DNA of 64,000 nt from Tribonema minus (GCA_017506865.1 JAFCMP010000059.1:62001-126000), one strand, 5' to 3'. Counted from the first letter of the stretch, positions 36,301-47,167 are shown. Notes: generated by a model not told the origin, from the sequence alone. Translations and numbers: made by a program.

Positions 36301-37417
36301 TGACTGGCACCTTGATGTGCAAGTCGGCTACGCCCACCGACACTGTGACCTCCCCAGAAGTTGAAGCATGAGCAGTCTCCACCGGGATACGATCGGGCCG
36401 CCATGCTGAAACTACTGAGCTCAAGTCGACCCCAAGCTGCAAAGGGTCTATGATGTGCCGGTTTGCTCCACTGTCGACGTAAATGTAGACATCGCCAGAC
36501 GCCTGCTGCTGCTGAGGCACCGCTGCTATAGCAGTGCCCTCACCCTGCGACTCGCCGACCCGAGCGATGCAAGCCCGTGTAGGATCCTCGCCGCCTGCCT
36601 CTTGCTGACGACGCTGCTGCTTCGCCAAGGACCTCTTTGCCGCAACTGACCCTGGCGCCGGCTTCTTGCCGGCCTTTTTCTGTTTGCACTCGTAGGCCCA
36701 GTGACCTACGCGCCCGCACCAATGACACGCGCCCTTAACTTGAGGCACGCTCCTGTCCAGACCCTTGCCTGGAACCTGTGCTGCAAAGACTGATGCGCCC
36801 TTGCCGGTCCTCGCAGCTGCAACCTCCGCGTCGTAGTGCGCCTTGAGCTGCCGCTCCGCCTCATCCAAGTCCATGCGTGGCATGCACCGGAAATTAGTAG
36901 CCACCATCCGGTAACCTTCCGTGTTGGGGAGACCCCGCAACAAAAGCAGCAGCAGCTCGCCATCAGCCATCGCTATGCCCAGCGTGGCCAATCTGGACCG
37001 CAGGTAGCGCGCGTGACCGAAATACTCCGCCACCGAGCGCTCCCCCATCTCCAGAGAGTGCAGCTGGTCGGATATTGCCATGGCCGTACTGACGCTCCTC
37101 GGCTCGAACCTCCGCTGCAACGCCCTGAAGGACTCCCTTCCGTGCCTGTTGTTCCCGTCGCGTAGTAGGATGTAGTGAACGTCAGTCGCCTTGCGGGACA
37201 CGCAGGCGACCAACGCTGAGTAAATACTGACGTCCAGCTCGTCGTAGACGCGCTGGTTGCTGACCCGCAGCCCAACTTCGAACTGCTCTCCCCATTGCAC
37301 CATGCATGCCGGGACTCCTTCGCATAGCAGTGCCGACTCGAACGCGTTGGCGAACATAGGCCAATCCTCCTCCTTGCCGTCGAATAACTCTAGCTTCAGC
37401 TTGAGCTTCAGGCTCAT
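33317..37417 (-). CDS. copia Gag-Pol polyprotein
   Basis: Single open frame of about 1,366 residues from ATG 37417 (the frame also opens at ATG 37480 inside the LTR). Order: Gag (UBN2-like), zinc knuckle CHWCGRVGHWAYEC, protease YVDSGANRHI, pre-integrase HQRLGHLNLADM, integrase core with WHSDTAGPY and SSPYTPESNGIAERA, an Ala/Asp repeat linker, reverse transcriptase with VVIYVDDVFTTG, RNase H with SSTEAEYVALCEA. All parts are intact, so it could be active. The 37417 ATG lies inside the presumed primer-binding site. Confidence 0.95.
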   Translation of the reverse strand: MSLKLKLKLELFDGKEEDWPMFANAFESALLCEGVPACMVQWGEQFEVGLRVSNQRVYDELDVSIYSALVACVSRKATDVHYILLRDGNNRHGRESFRALQRRFEPRSVSTAMAISDQLHSLEMGERSVAEYFGHARYLRSRLATLGIAMADGELLLLLLRGLPNTEGYRMVATNFRCMPRMDLDEAERQLKAHYDAEVAAARTGKGASVFAAQVPGKGLDRSVPQVKGACHWCGRVGHWAYECKQKKAGKKPAPGSVAAKRSLAKQQRRQQEAGGEDPTRACIARVGESQGEGTAIAAVPQQQQASGDVYIYVDSGANRHIIDPLQLGVDLSSVVSAWRPDRIPVETAHASTSGEVTVSVGVADLHIKVPVKHGREEQLLVREAVVIPGSGQLLLSASLLTKHGGSVILSTHHSKLILPGEPREEVRLEPYGGLFRFRVRLDSKAAQLAGGDKKGAAAYAAKVSLQRWHQRLGHLNLADMRRLADTEGTGVQLPVGELEPCETCHLGKAAHQPHPPQARQGATAKGQLWHSDTAGPYEMESRNRSLYARVFIDEVSRYHVVYCHRLKGDQVADVERLRGEVLAPAAVHMHELHMDCAKEFISADLQEHARSAGYLLSHSSPYTPESNGIAERAWCTINSKARCMLQHASLPLFLGEHAVQAAVYLINRSPHSAIGGQTPYEAWTGKVANLEHIRVFGSYAYVCAEGDQGKMTNKGWRGRLVGWSEAVRGGYFIYNERTRQVVVSRNVTFIETPGQSPVNIDAPSVGEGEQQQPEPTGAHAADAADAAADAADAAADAADAAADAADVDAAEPGEGARLAPEASRTRSGRGYSAQPAARFAALAEQVPADPKSYREAVSGTDGGKWRAACDREIAELQGRGTWSLIPRSEVEVGAKVLGCTWVFKTKFGEQGEVVRHKARLVVRGDQQRPGIDFDDVYAPTADIKSLRSVVALAAHHGWQLHICDVMNAFVQADIDKPTYVRQPEGYVQRGADGEPLVMQLRKGLYGLHQSPALWHRKLIDFLLKHGFVQSPADACVLRNCSNGVIVVIYVDDVFTTGSTDSGVLQATVDLIASEFAIKDLGFTTRFLGINFTRHDDGSITVSQPDYINTLLERHHQLGAHPAHTPAATTAIAAEESAQLEGAQVAEYQSMVGGLQWIATCTRPDISFTVSQLQRHMAQPKRCHMEAAKRVLHYLMGHPTGITYRRQEGAQLQLVGYADASFASDSSTRRSQTGYAFLLCGAAVVWRSKLQPCVTLSSTEAEYVALCEASKEVRPLAQLLEFLGAEQGVVRIMEDNAAAIHLAADAGASQRTKHIDVKYHYVREQVQNGLVSVESVRTQEQHADVLTKVLGAVQHHFHTAALLGSA

Positions 37418-37423
37418 AACCGT

Positions 37424-37697
37424 TGAGATATTGACATCGCGCAAATCACCGTGCAGAGGAACCTGAGCTTGAGCCATCACAGCAACAAGTCACGCACACG
37501 TGCTAGTGTGTAGGAAAAGAAGTGGTATTACAAAGCACAGCAAGCCTGGGCATTCCAGCTCAGGATTGCTGAGTCATGCATGCAAAAGATCTCGAACTGA
37601 TCTCGAATGATCTCGAACAGATCTCGAACAAACTGCAACGTCAAGTGCATAACTTCAAGTGCAACCTGACTGCTACAAAACAGTGCTCATTTCAACA
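37424..37697 (-). repeat. copia 5' LTR
   Basis: 274 bp, the upstream LTR in the element's direction; ends six bases before ATG 37417. Confidence 0.93.
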
Positions 37698-39028
37698 GAG
37701 GTCAACACATAAGTCAAAGACCGATGCAGTTTTCCATTACTCCAGCAGTCAGGTGCAGTTAGGCGTCATATATTACTACAGTTAACACCGCCGACACTCA
37801 TTGCGACTGAAATAAAATTCCCGACTGCACGCCATCTGATGGACCTGTCGGTAACAGTTTCACAGAAAGCGATCACAAGGTTTGCTTTTCAGCTGACTGA
37901 AAGTCGCTCGGACTTTTTTCTAATAATATTAGAACATTATATAAGACTTCAATAACTGTCAGTATTGTTGTACATCCCAAATCCTTGCCCAATCCTGGAA
38001 AAATAAAGTTGGCCGATTTGGAGCTCTCCGAGTGAGCACTCATGTGACCCACGTAGAACTACATGTCACTAGGTGAAATATCAGGTCGTCGGTTGAGGGA
38101 TGTGAGGGGGCAATGAGTGTGGTATACATCCTAAGCTGGTCCGGTATGGTCTTGCAACGTGTCTGAGACCAGCACATGCATCATGTCTGAGAGCATCGGG
38201 TCTGAGGTTGCCATGTACATCACGTCTGAGAGCAGCAGGTCTGAGGTCGCCATGTACATCACGTCTGAGAGCAGCCGGTCTGATACATCATGTCTGAGAG
38301 CATCAGGTCTGAGAGCATCAGGTCTGAGGTCACCATGTAATGTACATCATGTCTGAGGTCACCATATACATCAGGTCTGAGGTCGCCATGCACATCACGT
38401 CTGAGAGCAGCCGGTCTGAGGTCGGCATGTAATGTACATCATGTCTGAGGTCGCCATGTAATGTACATCATGCTTGAGGTTACCATGTACATCAGGTCTG
38501 AGGTCGCCATGCACATCATGTCTGAGAGCATCCGGTCTGAGGTCGCCATGCACATCATGTCTGAGGCCATGTACATTATGTCTGAGGTTACCATGTGCAT
38601 CAGGTCTGAGATCACAATGTACATCATGGCTGAGAACACCTCATGTCTGAGGTCATGAAATAAGGCAAAGACCGATGCAGTTTTCCATTACTCCAGCAGT
38701 CAGGTGCAGTTAGGCGTCATACATTACTACAGTTAACACCGCCGACACTCATTGCGACTTTAATAAAATTCCCGACTGCACGCCATCTGATGGACCTGTC
38801 GGTAATAGTTTCACAGAAAGCGATCACAAGGTTTGCTGTTCAGCTGACTGAAAGTCGCTCGGACTTTTTTCTAATGATATTAGAATATTATATGTGAGTT
38901 AAATAACTGTCAGTATTGTTGTACATCCCAAATCCTTGCCCAATCCTGGAAAAAGAAAGTTGGCCGATTTGGAGCTCTCCGAGTGAGCACTCATGTGACC
39001 CGCGTAGAACTACATGTCACTAGGTCGT

Positions 39029-39644
39029 CATTTATTGGACGTGGGATCTCAACACAGCTGGAGAAGTGCAGGCTTTTGCTGAGGGATGGAAGAGATTGAA
39101 GAAGGCGACGCGATTGCGCACGTAGCATCGACGTATGCGCTGGATGCAATTTTGCATAGACAATTATCAAAGGTTGACAGTGGCTTCCGTGGCTGCTGGT
39201 CGTGTCAATCGTGTCATTGAAGCAACGAAGCACTGGATTAATTTCGGCACCTAGAAGCGATGTGCATCGATTGCATGCACTCGGCACACAGACACAGCGA
39301 TGCGCATCATCGATGTCATTGATGTCATTGATGCAATCGCTTTCAGATTGTGGCGCTTGGTGTCGATTGTGTCATTGAAGCAAAGAAGCACTGGCACAGT
39401 TTGGGCGCCTAGAAGCGATGCGCATCGATTGCATACACTGATGCGCATCGATTGCATACACTGCGCGCCTGGCAACATCCGTTTCTGCATGTCACGCGAC
39501 TCAGGTGCATGCCTGCGTCGGTTGTTGCTGTTGTGACAGACTTGAAATGTTGGCATAGAGCATTGAGATGTCTCAAGTTGCGTGCAACGCTCTGTTACGC
39601 AAGCTCATGAAATGTCAACGAGATCTAGGGAAGGCAGCATCCTG
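39029..39644. other. non-coding, short CATCGATTGCAT repeats
   Basis: Several copies of GCGATGCGCATCGATTGCAT and of a 'GTGTCGATTGTGTCATTGAAGCAA' type unit in parts; no gene seen. Confidence 0.45.
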
Positions 39645-41330
39645 TCACTTGCGGCTGAGCCTGGCGATGCGGCCGCTGCGGCGTACACCGGCATTGCATG
39701 TGCAGTGACCGTTGTTGTGCAGCCACCTCACGACTTCCTCGTGCTCGCCGGCGACCGCGCTGCACAATACTTCACAGCTGTTGGCTACAGCCGACGACGC
39801 CGCATACTCCGCCAACACCCACTCAGCAGCGGCATCGTGCCCACCCAACACAGCGCAGGCAAGGCAAAGCGCAATGTTAACCTCACACTTGCACCGCTTG
39901 AGTGCCGCCAGCATGTTGGTGTTCCCGACCGCCGCCGCGAAACCCCACGCCACAGCAATGAGGTGTGTGCGCACTTTCTCGCTGAGGCCGTTAAGATGCT
40001 CGCTGAGCATCCACACGAGAATGCCCGTGTGACCGTGCTCGGCCACATACTCAACCACGTCCTGCGCCAGCTGAGGGGTGTCTCGCGCAGCGAGGAGCCA
40101 CTTAAGTGCACCGACATGGCGGCATACTGACACTGTGGCGATGAGCAAGGGGGTGTCGGCGAGGCGCTGGCGAAGAAAGGAGATGCGCATGTGGCGCGTG
40201 GCAAGAGCCAAGACGTGGGTGATGTCATGCCGAGGACACGCCATGAGCAGCGCGTTGGCCAACGCATCCTTCCCGCGCCGCATGGCAGTGACTATGGAGC
40301 TGTACAATACATCATCCATGACTGGGCACCCCTGCTCGACCGCCGAGAGGAGTTCATCTATGTGCCCCTTCTTGCATAAGGCAGTGGTCGTGTGCACATC
40401 CCAGCCGCAATTATGCTCGCGTAGCACACGCAGCATGTGCATCTGGTTACATGCGACGGCCACCGTGCACATGAACGGGTAGCCACTGTGACCCTGTCCG
40501 CTGAACCACTCCACAGCCGCCGCATCGCCGACTGCCGCGGCAAATGCAACTGCTAAATACGGTCCAGACCCGTCAGGAACTTGGAGCACTCGCCTCATCA
40601 AGGCAATCTTGTCCGCTACATTGGTCACTGTAGTAAAATCTGCGATAGACCGGTACTCCTGGGACGCCTTTCTCATTACGTAGCGGCTGACGTCTATTCT
40701 GCCATACGTGAGTGCGGTGATCACGCACCCGACAATCGTACGTGCACAATCGCGGCTGCGGCCGGTCAGCTGGAGCAGCTCAGGTGGCTGAGGAGCGGGA
40801 ATAGCCCGTGCGGATGGGACGCCACCACCTGCACGGCTGCAGCAGCTGGAGGTCACCTCGCGGTGCTGGACTGGTGCCGCACAAACCAGTGCCCGTGCGA
40901 CGAGGAAGTGGTAGTGGTGGCCGGAGCCGCGAAGGGCAGGTGGGAAGTGGTGCGCTACGCATTCAACCACGGTATGTGCGCCGCTGTGGAGGATGTGGAG
41001 CGCCTTCAGCACGTCGCTCTTGCTGGCGGAAGCACGCAAGTGTTTCACCTGCTTCAAAGAGTGTTGTGTTTCCCGATCGTCCCGGATGATGTGACCCGCA
41101 TCCTCCACCGCCCACTGCAGCAGGCGCACGCTGCCGTCCCTGATGACCGCTTCGATGCTGCTCTCCATGGAGAACTGGCCGCGGTACGCCTCAGATGGAG
41201 CTGCTCCTACAGCTGCTGCCGCAGTGACTGCAGCTGCTGCTGCTGCTGCTGCCGCTGCTGCTGCTGCTGCTGCTGCCGCTGCTGCTGCTGCCGCTGCTGC
41301 CGGTGGTAGTGGTGGTGGTGCTCGTGTCAC
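39645..41330 (-). CDS. divergent ankyrin-repeat protein with poly-Ala N-terminus
   Basis: 561-residue frame. Residues 11-43 are almost pure Ala, encoded by a GCT/GCC repeat (41200-41300). From about residue 195 to the end it reads as degenerate ankyrin repeats (YLAVAFAAAVGDAAAVEWF, MLRVLREHNCGWDV, LLIATVSVCRHVGALKWLL, LCLACAVLGGHDAAAEWVL). Residues 55-80 are also ankyrin-like. Between them (41060-40743) the sense strand appears to be the plus strand, an internal inversion. Expression state unknown. Confidence 0.5.
   Translation of the reverse strand: MTRAPPPLPPAAAAAAAAAAAAAAAAAAAAAAAAVTAAAAVGAAPSEAYRGQFSMESSIEAVIRDGSVRLLQWAVEDAGHIIRDDRETQHSLKQVKHLRASASKSDVLKALHILHSGAHTVVECVAHHFPPALRGSGHHYHFLVARALVCAAPVQHREVTSSCCSRAGGGVPSARAIPAPQPPELLQLTGRSRDCARTIVGCVITALTYGRIDVSRYVMRKASQEYRSIADFTTVTNVADKIALMRRVLQVPDGSGPYLAVAFAAAVGDAAAVEWFSGQGHSGYPFMCTVAVACNQMHMLRVLREHNCGWDVHTTTALCKKGHIDELLSAVEQGCPVMDDVLYSSIVTAMRRGKDALANALLMACPRHDITHVLALATRHMRISFLRQRLADTPLLIATVSVCRHVGALKWLLAARDTPQLAQDVVEYVAEHGHTGILVWMLSEHLNGLSEKVRTHLIAVAWGFAAAVGNTNMLAALKRCKCEVNIALCLACAVLGGHDAAAEWVLAEYAASSAVANSCEVLCSAVAGEHEEVVRWLHNNGHCTCNAGVRRSGRIARLSRK
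40743..41060 (+). other. inverted segment with ankyrin repeats on the opposite strand
   Basis: On the plus strand this stretch encodes four good ankyrin-type units (CTIAAAAGQLEQLRWLRSG, CTAAAAGGHLAVLDWCRTN, VAGAAKGRWEVVRYAFNHG, HVALAGGSTQVFHLLQRV), the known GHLxVLxWxR style. The surrounding gene is ankyrin-like on the minus strand. Flipping the piece would give a continuous repeat protein. Confidence 0.55.
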
Positions 41331-42117
41331 TATGTAAATTTTGTCAAGATGATTATGATGAATTTGAGGTTCTCAAAATTGTGACCATTTGTCTTAGTGT
41401 ATGTGTGCTGGTGCTGGCAGCATCATCCATTGCATGATGAAATGACGAATTTGTGCACTAAGTAGTGCACTGCATGACACTGCATGACATCAACAAATCC
41501 AGAAGCTGTATATACTGCAGAGCACGAATTATCAAAGTCACAATGTGCCATATAAAGCAGACTGACTGCAGACGTCATCCACAGGCAACATCATGTGATG
41601 AGTGAATTCTACTGCTTTGCCAAGCATGTTTGCTGCAGCCAATGATGAGTTTTTCCCCAACAATGTCATTTCGTCATAAATGACGTTTGGTGCTTGGTTG
41701 GGGCTCTATAGTGTGCTTGTCTGGGATGCTTCTGCATGAAATGTCGGCTGTGAAGTGGCGGCGGCGTTGGAGCGAAATTTCCTCTTTTTCTCCTTTTTCT
41801 TCCCCTTTTTTTCCCCCCCCCCTCAAACCCAAACAGCTAAAAATTTGCCGGAAACCCTCTATTCCCGGAAAAAGTCCTGCAGGTTTTCTGTCTGAGCCTA
41901 AGGTGCATCGTGTGCGTAGTTTCAGTCTATGATGTTACACCATTGAACTTCACCTAAGTTTACGGAGGTAATCGCCCCGAAAGGCTTCCAATGTAGTCTG
42001 TCCCTGCCACGTATCAATTCGTCAATCGATCCGGCACGAAACGTTCGATTCGTCACCGCGACGTATGTGAACCAACCCGGTACGTTTGGTGCCATGTACG
42101 CGAGCACTCGGGCGGGT
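41331..42117. other. non-coding flank of hAT element
   Basis: [21 protein letters not shown] short repeats, pyrimidine tract 41785-41825, then from about 41995 a segment similar to 53105-53195. No gene seen. Confidence 0.5.
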
Positions 42118-45100
42118 TAGGCTCCGGCACAAAACCTGCAGGACTTTTTTCAGGAATTGGGTGCACTTTTTGAGCAAAACAGGATTTTCAAGATTTTCGT
42201 TGTAAGCGCTGTTCCTTGTGCTTGTTTCGTCTGCTGAGTTGTGCATCTGATAGCACGCAACGAGCTGCATCGATGCACCACTTCCTAGTCGAATCTGTGG
42301 TGTAACACTGGTGTTGGGAGTTAGGGGGGGCTAGCCCTAGTTCAAGTTAGCCCGGGTTCAAGTTTCGAATGTTTTTCGCGCAAGTTTCCGAAAACACGAC
42401 TCAAATCACATCACAGGAGGAGATCTGATGGTGCAGCGCTGGAGTGGCCCCTGTGGCGGCTGCCGCATGCTGCTGCGAGAGTCGCACCATGGCTGTGAAG
42501 GGTGCGGTGTAGCCATGCATGCGTTCTGCGGTGCGGAGGGCACAGCAGGGCCAGCAGAGGGCTCTGGTGCCATGAGGATCTGCCCAAGCTGTATGCCTGG
42601 CAAGGCGCTGGTGTCCGCTAATAGGCCTGTCTCAAGGCGCAGAGGTGCCTCAAGAACGGCAGCGACACCAACGCTGGCAGCTGCGGCTGCTGCTGCTGCT
42701 GCAGCTCAGCCAGCATCGCGGGCAGTTGTGGCTGCTGCAGCAGCTCAGCCGGTTGCGAAGCCTGCCACTGGAGGCATCAGAAGCTTCTTTGCGAAAGAGA
42801 GCAGGGCTGTTGACAGGTCTGGAGCAGCGCCTACAAAAGGAGTCAACAAGGGGCTCACATTGTCCCAGCGTCTTGAGCAACCAGAGAAGTCGCTCAAAGC
42901 ACGGTCGAGGCGTGTTGCCTCGAACCCCTCCCGGTAAGCTGGAACTCTGTTCGTTCTGTGCAGTGCAGTCACATCATCATCATCAACTTACTCTACCGCT
43001 CATGTCTGACTTGGTCAATGGTGCACCATTGCCGTGCAGACACGGTCACGACGCGATGGAGGTGGTCATCAGCGATTCCGCTGATGATGGCAAGAGGGCC
43101 AACGGCAGTGGCAGCGACGGCGGTGGCAGCGATGGCGGTGGCAGCGATGGCGGTGGCAGCGATGACAGTGGCAGTGCTGCTGCAGCCAGGCGCACAGCCA
43201 GCATCGAGAAGCGTACTGCTGTCAGCAGTGGTGTCAAGAAGCGCGCTCAGCCTGCACCTCCTGTGGGGATCAGGACAGGGAAGCGCCGCATGCAAGTCAG
43301 TGCGAAACAGGTGAGGCAACTTGCATAGCTCACGTGGAAGTTGACGTTTACACTTGAGCACCAGTAGCAGCATGTGCCTTTGACCGTCTCTCCTTGCACT
43401 GCTCGCGTATGTTTGAGCAGGTGGCCAAGCGCATCAAAGAGCACCCTGACGTTTTGGCAGCGGACGCGGGCAGGCTGTGGTGCCGCCTCTGCAAGACAGA
43501 ACTTGCTGAGGACAAGACTTCTGTGGACCGCCACATCGCTACCACCAAGCACATCAGCGCAGCAGAAAAGGACGCTGCGAAGGTTGCGCTCGGGAAGACT
43601 CGCAGTCGGCTCCTCAGCGAATACTTCGCTGAGACTAACGCCAAAGGCGCCAGCCTGACGGATGCCCAGCAATTATTTCGGGTGGACACTCTGCGCATGC
43701 TGCTCATAAGTGCCATCCCGCTCCACAAGCTGGAAGGGCCCCTGCGTGGCGCTCTGGAGCGCGGCGGCCACAGCCTCACCAACTCCTCGCACATGGCTGA
43801 GCTTGTGCCATTTGTTCTCCGGGAAGAGATGGCTACCTTGCGGCAAGAGATCGCCGGCAGGAAGCTGAGTGTCATCTTTGATGGCACAACACGTGGCGCT
43901 GAGGTGCTGGCAGTTGTGCTGAGGCAAGTGCATTTTTCTTGATGTTGCGTGAGTTAAATTGCTTGGTCAGTACATGTACTGCTGCAATTACACAGTGCCC
44001 CCCTGCCCACGTTACAATGCCTAACACAAAGGTTCATGGCCGTGATGACACTGCTGCTGCAGGTATGTCAATGACGACATGACCATTCACCAGCGGCTGG
44101 TCCAAATGGGGCACTATGCCCGTTCGTTCAACAACCGGGAGCTCTCTGGTAAGCTCAAATGAGAAATACAGTCTCTGCCTTTCTCGCTTGCTACTGTGGC
44201 TGGCATACGCGTATAGTCCAATGCCATGCCATGCTTGTCTGCTAATTGTCGCTGCATTGTTCGCCAACATTTGCTGGTGCTGCAGGTGTGCTGGTGACGC
44301 TGCTTATGACCACTCTGGCTGTCAAGGCAGATGATGTCATCCAGTTTCAGATCGACAGGTCTGAAACAGGGCTAGTGGCAGTGGACACCCTGCAGAACAT
44401 CTACCACAGCGCATCAGCTGGTGCATGCTTGGCACATACACTCGACCACTGCGGAGAGCATGTGTTGCTTCCCACAGCGCAGACCTTCTGCAGCAGCCTG
44501 AGCGCATTGCTGTCTAAGAGCCTGGTGGCTAAACAGGTGTGGCAGGCAGAAACTGGCACCACGCTCCAGTCAAAGTCAAAGACAAGGTCAGTTCGCTATG
44601 AGGTTTTGCATTTGATGGCCCTTTATTTATGATGCAGCACATTCACCACGTATTACGTGTGTCTATGCTGCATGTTGCCGTGACAGGTGGTGGTCCGAGT
44701 TCGAGGTGCTCATGCAGGTGCTGACTTTGGAGCAGCAGTGGGAGGCAGCTTCCAGGGGCAGCGCCATAGCAGCGTTCCTTCAGAGCGCCGCTGTCAAGCT
44801 GCCCAAGAACGACACCGTGACCAAGAGCTTGATTCCCAAGTAGCGCATCACAGCTAATCAGCGTGCCATCACATTCGAGCTTGTCTGTCTTCAGGCTGCA
44901 GCCAAGCCTTTCGTACAGGCTACGTACCTGCTCGAGGGGGATGGGCCGCTCGCGATGATCACGTATGACTTGATCCAGGGGCTGGACAGCGCCAGGCGGG
45001 ACCTGCTGCCTAACATGCTCTTCCCTGCCGTCCAGCAGCTTGCGGCAAAGTATGGGCGAGCAGGCAAGCCCCCCCCCGAAGCTGCAGCACAGGTACAATA

Positions 45101-46533
45101 CTAGTATATACCCATCTGATTGTCTTCAAGCACCTCCCTCATGCGTGCTTGATGATGTACGCTTTTATGTACACAACATAGCGTACTTGCTTCTGCCAGG
45201 TACTAGCCACACTTCTGGAATGCTATTTGGAGGTGATGCACTGTAGAATGCATCCCTCAACTTTCCTGCCTGACCGCGCTGCACTCAATGTGGTCCTCAT
45301 GCATGCCTGATGTGCACTTTCTGAATTGAATGCGCTGCACCCAACGTGCCTCTTGCATGACTGAAACAAGCTTATATAAGTGCGCCGCACTCAGGCTGCA
45401 GACGGTGTGCCTCATGCATGGTGGACATATGTTTGCTTACATCAAAGCTTATCTGGTGCCCACATCTTCAACCACATTGTCTTTGACACTGTCTGCATGC
45501 GCTGCACTGCAGAATGTGAGGTGCAACCGTGCGCCCCTGCAACGTGCAGAGATGCAGGCAGCCAGCACCGCAGCCAGGCAGATCGCAAGAGCACAGCAGA
45601 ACCCGTTGGAGCTTCAGTGGCTGCAGTACGGTATGTACCTCATTGCGGGGTGCTTCAGCTACTTCCACGCAACAGTCATGCTGCACCTGGCACCTCACCT
45701 ACTGCTGTACAAGGCAGCAAGGCTTTGTCACCCCTTGCGCATGGCTGACCTGCGTGTCAGCGCGGAGGATGTGCGCACTCTCCTTTCCGATGAGGGTCTA
45801 CTCGAGTTTGCACCATTCTTGCGTGCTTTCTCAGTAGACGACCTTGTCATTGAGCTAGGTGCGTACAAGGCTGCAGTGGAGGACCTGGGGGGGGGTGATC
45901 CGGAGTTTAAGACCGAGCACATAATGCCCTTCTGGGCTAGGCACCGCCTTGACCTGCCCAACTGGTGTTCGCTTGCCCGGGCATTTGCCACAGTGCAACC
46001 ATCCTCTGCAGCAGCTGAGCGCGCGTTTTCCATCCTCAAAGCATCATTTGGAGACCAGCAGGGTAATGTCCTTGAGGACTATGTGGCCAGCAGCTGCATG
46101 CTGCAGTACAACACGCGCACTTGCTGATGTGCGTGCCTTCTCCCTGTACATATTTTTCCGTCATACAGTCCAACCACTCCAGCCACGTGTGCATAGCCTG
46201 TTGCTGGCATGCGCATTTGTTTTGTCTGCTGCAATGCTGCCCCTTGCGTACTTGTGCTAATACATCCACACGTACGTCAAAGCGTTGCATGCTGCAATGG
46301 TCCTCCTTGTGTTGTGCTTGTACTTGTATTATATGTTGTGCTTGTACTATATGCTAGATCTGAACCGGTCACTTTGCATATGTTTTACAAGCACCTGGGG
46401 GGCTGTTGGGGGGCTGGTAGGGCAGCTTTCAGTAGCAGGAAAAACAGGATTTTGTTCAGGATTTGGGTCACTTTTGAGCAGGAAAAAAAAAAGGAATTGG
46501 GTGGAAAAAAAACAGGTTTTGTGCCGGAGCCTA
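42118..46533 (+). mobile_element. hAT-type DNA transposon (4.4 kb)
   Basis: Inverted termini TAGGCTCCGGCACAAAACCTG at 42118-42138 and its complement at 46513-46533, followed inward on both sides by related AATTGGGTG and poly-T stretches. Encloses a gene with a BED-type finger and a hAT dimerisation domain. No clear 8-bp TSD was found, so exact ends are provisional. Its flanks match the two halves of a segment at 53105-53420, an apparent empty paralogue. Confidence 0.72.
42428..46127 (+). CDS. hAT transposase, multi-exon, with N-terminal zinc finger
   Basis: Exons recognised by protein wording: 42428-42937 (CGGCRML, HGCEGCGVAMHAFC, CPSC: PHD/RING-like finger, then Ala-rich), about 43003-43310 (acidic Gly/Ser repeat GSDGGGSDGGG), 43421-43920 (BED-like finger LWCRLCKTEL...DRHIATTKH; VIFDGTTR with first catalytic Asp), 44064-44150, 44286-44585 (ACLAHTLDHCGEH), 44686-44840 (WWSEFEVLMQVL), 44895-45090 (YLLEGDGPLAMITYDL), about 45512-45631, and to 46127 (LPNWCSLARAFATVQPSSAA then ERAFSILKASFGD, the hAT dimerisation region). 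Several joins are provisional, one may use a GC donor. Frames look intact. Confidence 0.72.
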
Positions 46534-46539
46534 GCCCGG

Positions 46540-46780
46540 CCCCGGCGGGTTGGTTCAGCAAAATAACAGGACCGATTGGCAGCGCTTGCACGAGGGGGCG
46601 GTCTAAGGCTAGCACGGTGGCGCAGGGGGCAAGGGTTGCACTAGGACAGGTGAGACGTTGAATCTGACTGACTGATTTGCTCCACGAGGGCCGCATTCGT
46701 GGCTTGATTGGTTTAATTGAAACTGCACGTGCGGAGGGAGATGTTTGCCAATCAAGCAAACGAGGGTGAGTGTGGCGTTG
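46540..46780. repeat. segment paralogous to 53195-53420
   Basis: Shares GACGAGGG or CACGAGGG, GAGGGCCGCATTC, CAATCAAGCA-ACGAGGGTGAGTGTGGC with the later copy. GAGG/GTGAGTG could be a splice donor, so both may be old 5' gene regions. Confidence 0.5.
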
Positions 46781-47167
46781 GAGGCATGGTGATGTTGCTC
46801 AGCAGGATCAACGTCTCCTCACTCATCATGGTTTTCCTAGCAAAGGTGTGTGCCGCGGCTCTCAGCAGCAACATCGCATTAGCTTATTGTCGCAAAAGCG
46901 CCTGGACACCGAGGTAGCACAGTGTTGCGAGGTAGCGGCTGGCAAGGCTGTACCTGGCTGGACAGTAGCATGGCAATTACACCCTTCTACACCAGCACTT
47001 GCAAGTCCGACAACCTGCTGTTGAGCTTGACCCCACTGCTGCTAGTAACGCCGAGTGTGCGTGCACGACGAGTTCGGCCTGCAGTCCAGCTTGCAGGGAG
47101 TGAAGCGTAGTCTTATGCACCCGCGTCATGCTCTCTGCCCTCTCAGCCGCTACTCCTGACACTGCTG

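Larger units (their letters stand above)
32936..37697 (-). mobile_element. Ty1/copia LTR retrotransposon, nearly pristine (4,762 bp)
   Basis: LTRs 32936-33209 and 37424-37697, each 274 bp, TG...CA bounded, with one difference seen by eye (about 33009 T versus C). 5-bp TSD GAGGT at 32931-32935 and 37698-37702. Element reads on the minus strand. Polypurine tract GGGGGAGGGTG lies just before the 3' LTR. After the 5' LTR, GGTTATGAGCC is complementary to a tRNA-Met anticodon-loop region, suggesting a half-tRNA primer site as in Drosophila copia. It interrupts copy three of the macrosatellite at the minisatellite/block junction. Confidence 0.95.
30620..39028. repeat. macrosatellite: 'GTCTGAG' minisatellite plus 0.45-kb block, four copies
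   Basis: Each period joins a variable run of 15- and 24-bp minisatellite units (GTCTGAGAGCATCAG and GTCTGAGGTCGCCATGTACATCAT) to a conserved non-coding block. Blocks: 31061-31520, 32145-32603, 37699-38160 and 38650-39028 (truncated). Discounting the retrotransposon, spacings are about 1.08, 0.79 and 0.95 kb. Open frames with repeated MSE and MYI peptides are satellite artefacts. Blocks contain AT-rich near-palindromes (TCTAATAATATTAGA). Confidence 0.85.

Noticed and set aside
30620..39028. CRISPR array
   Set aside because: Repeats are contiguous and imperfect with no unique equal-length spacers, no cas genes, and a eukaryotic setting.
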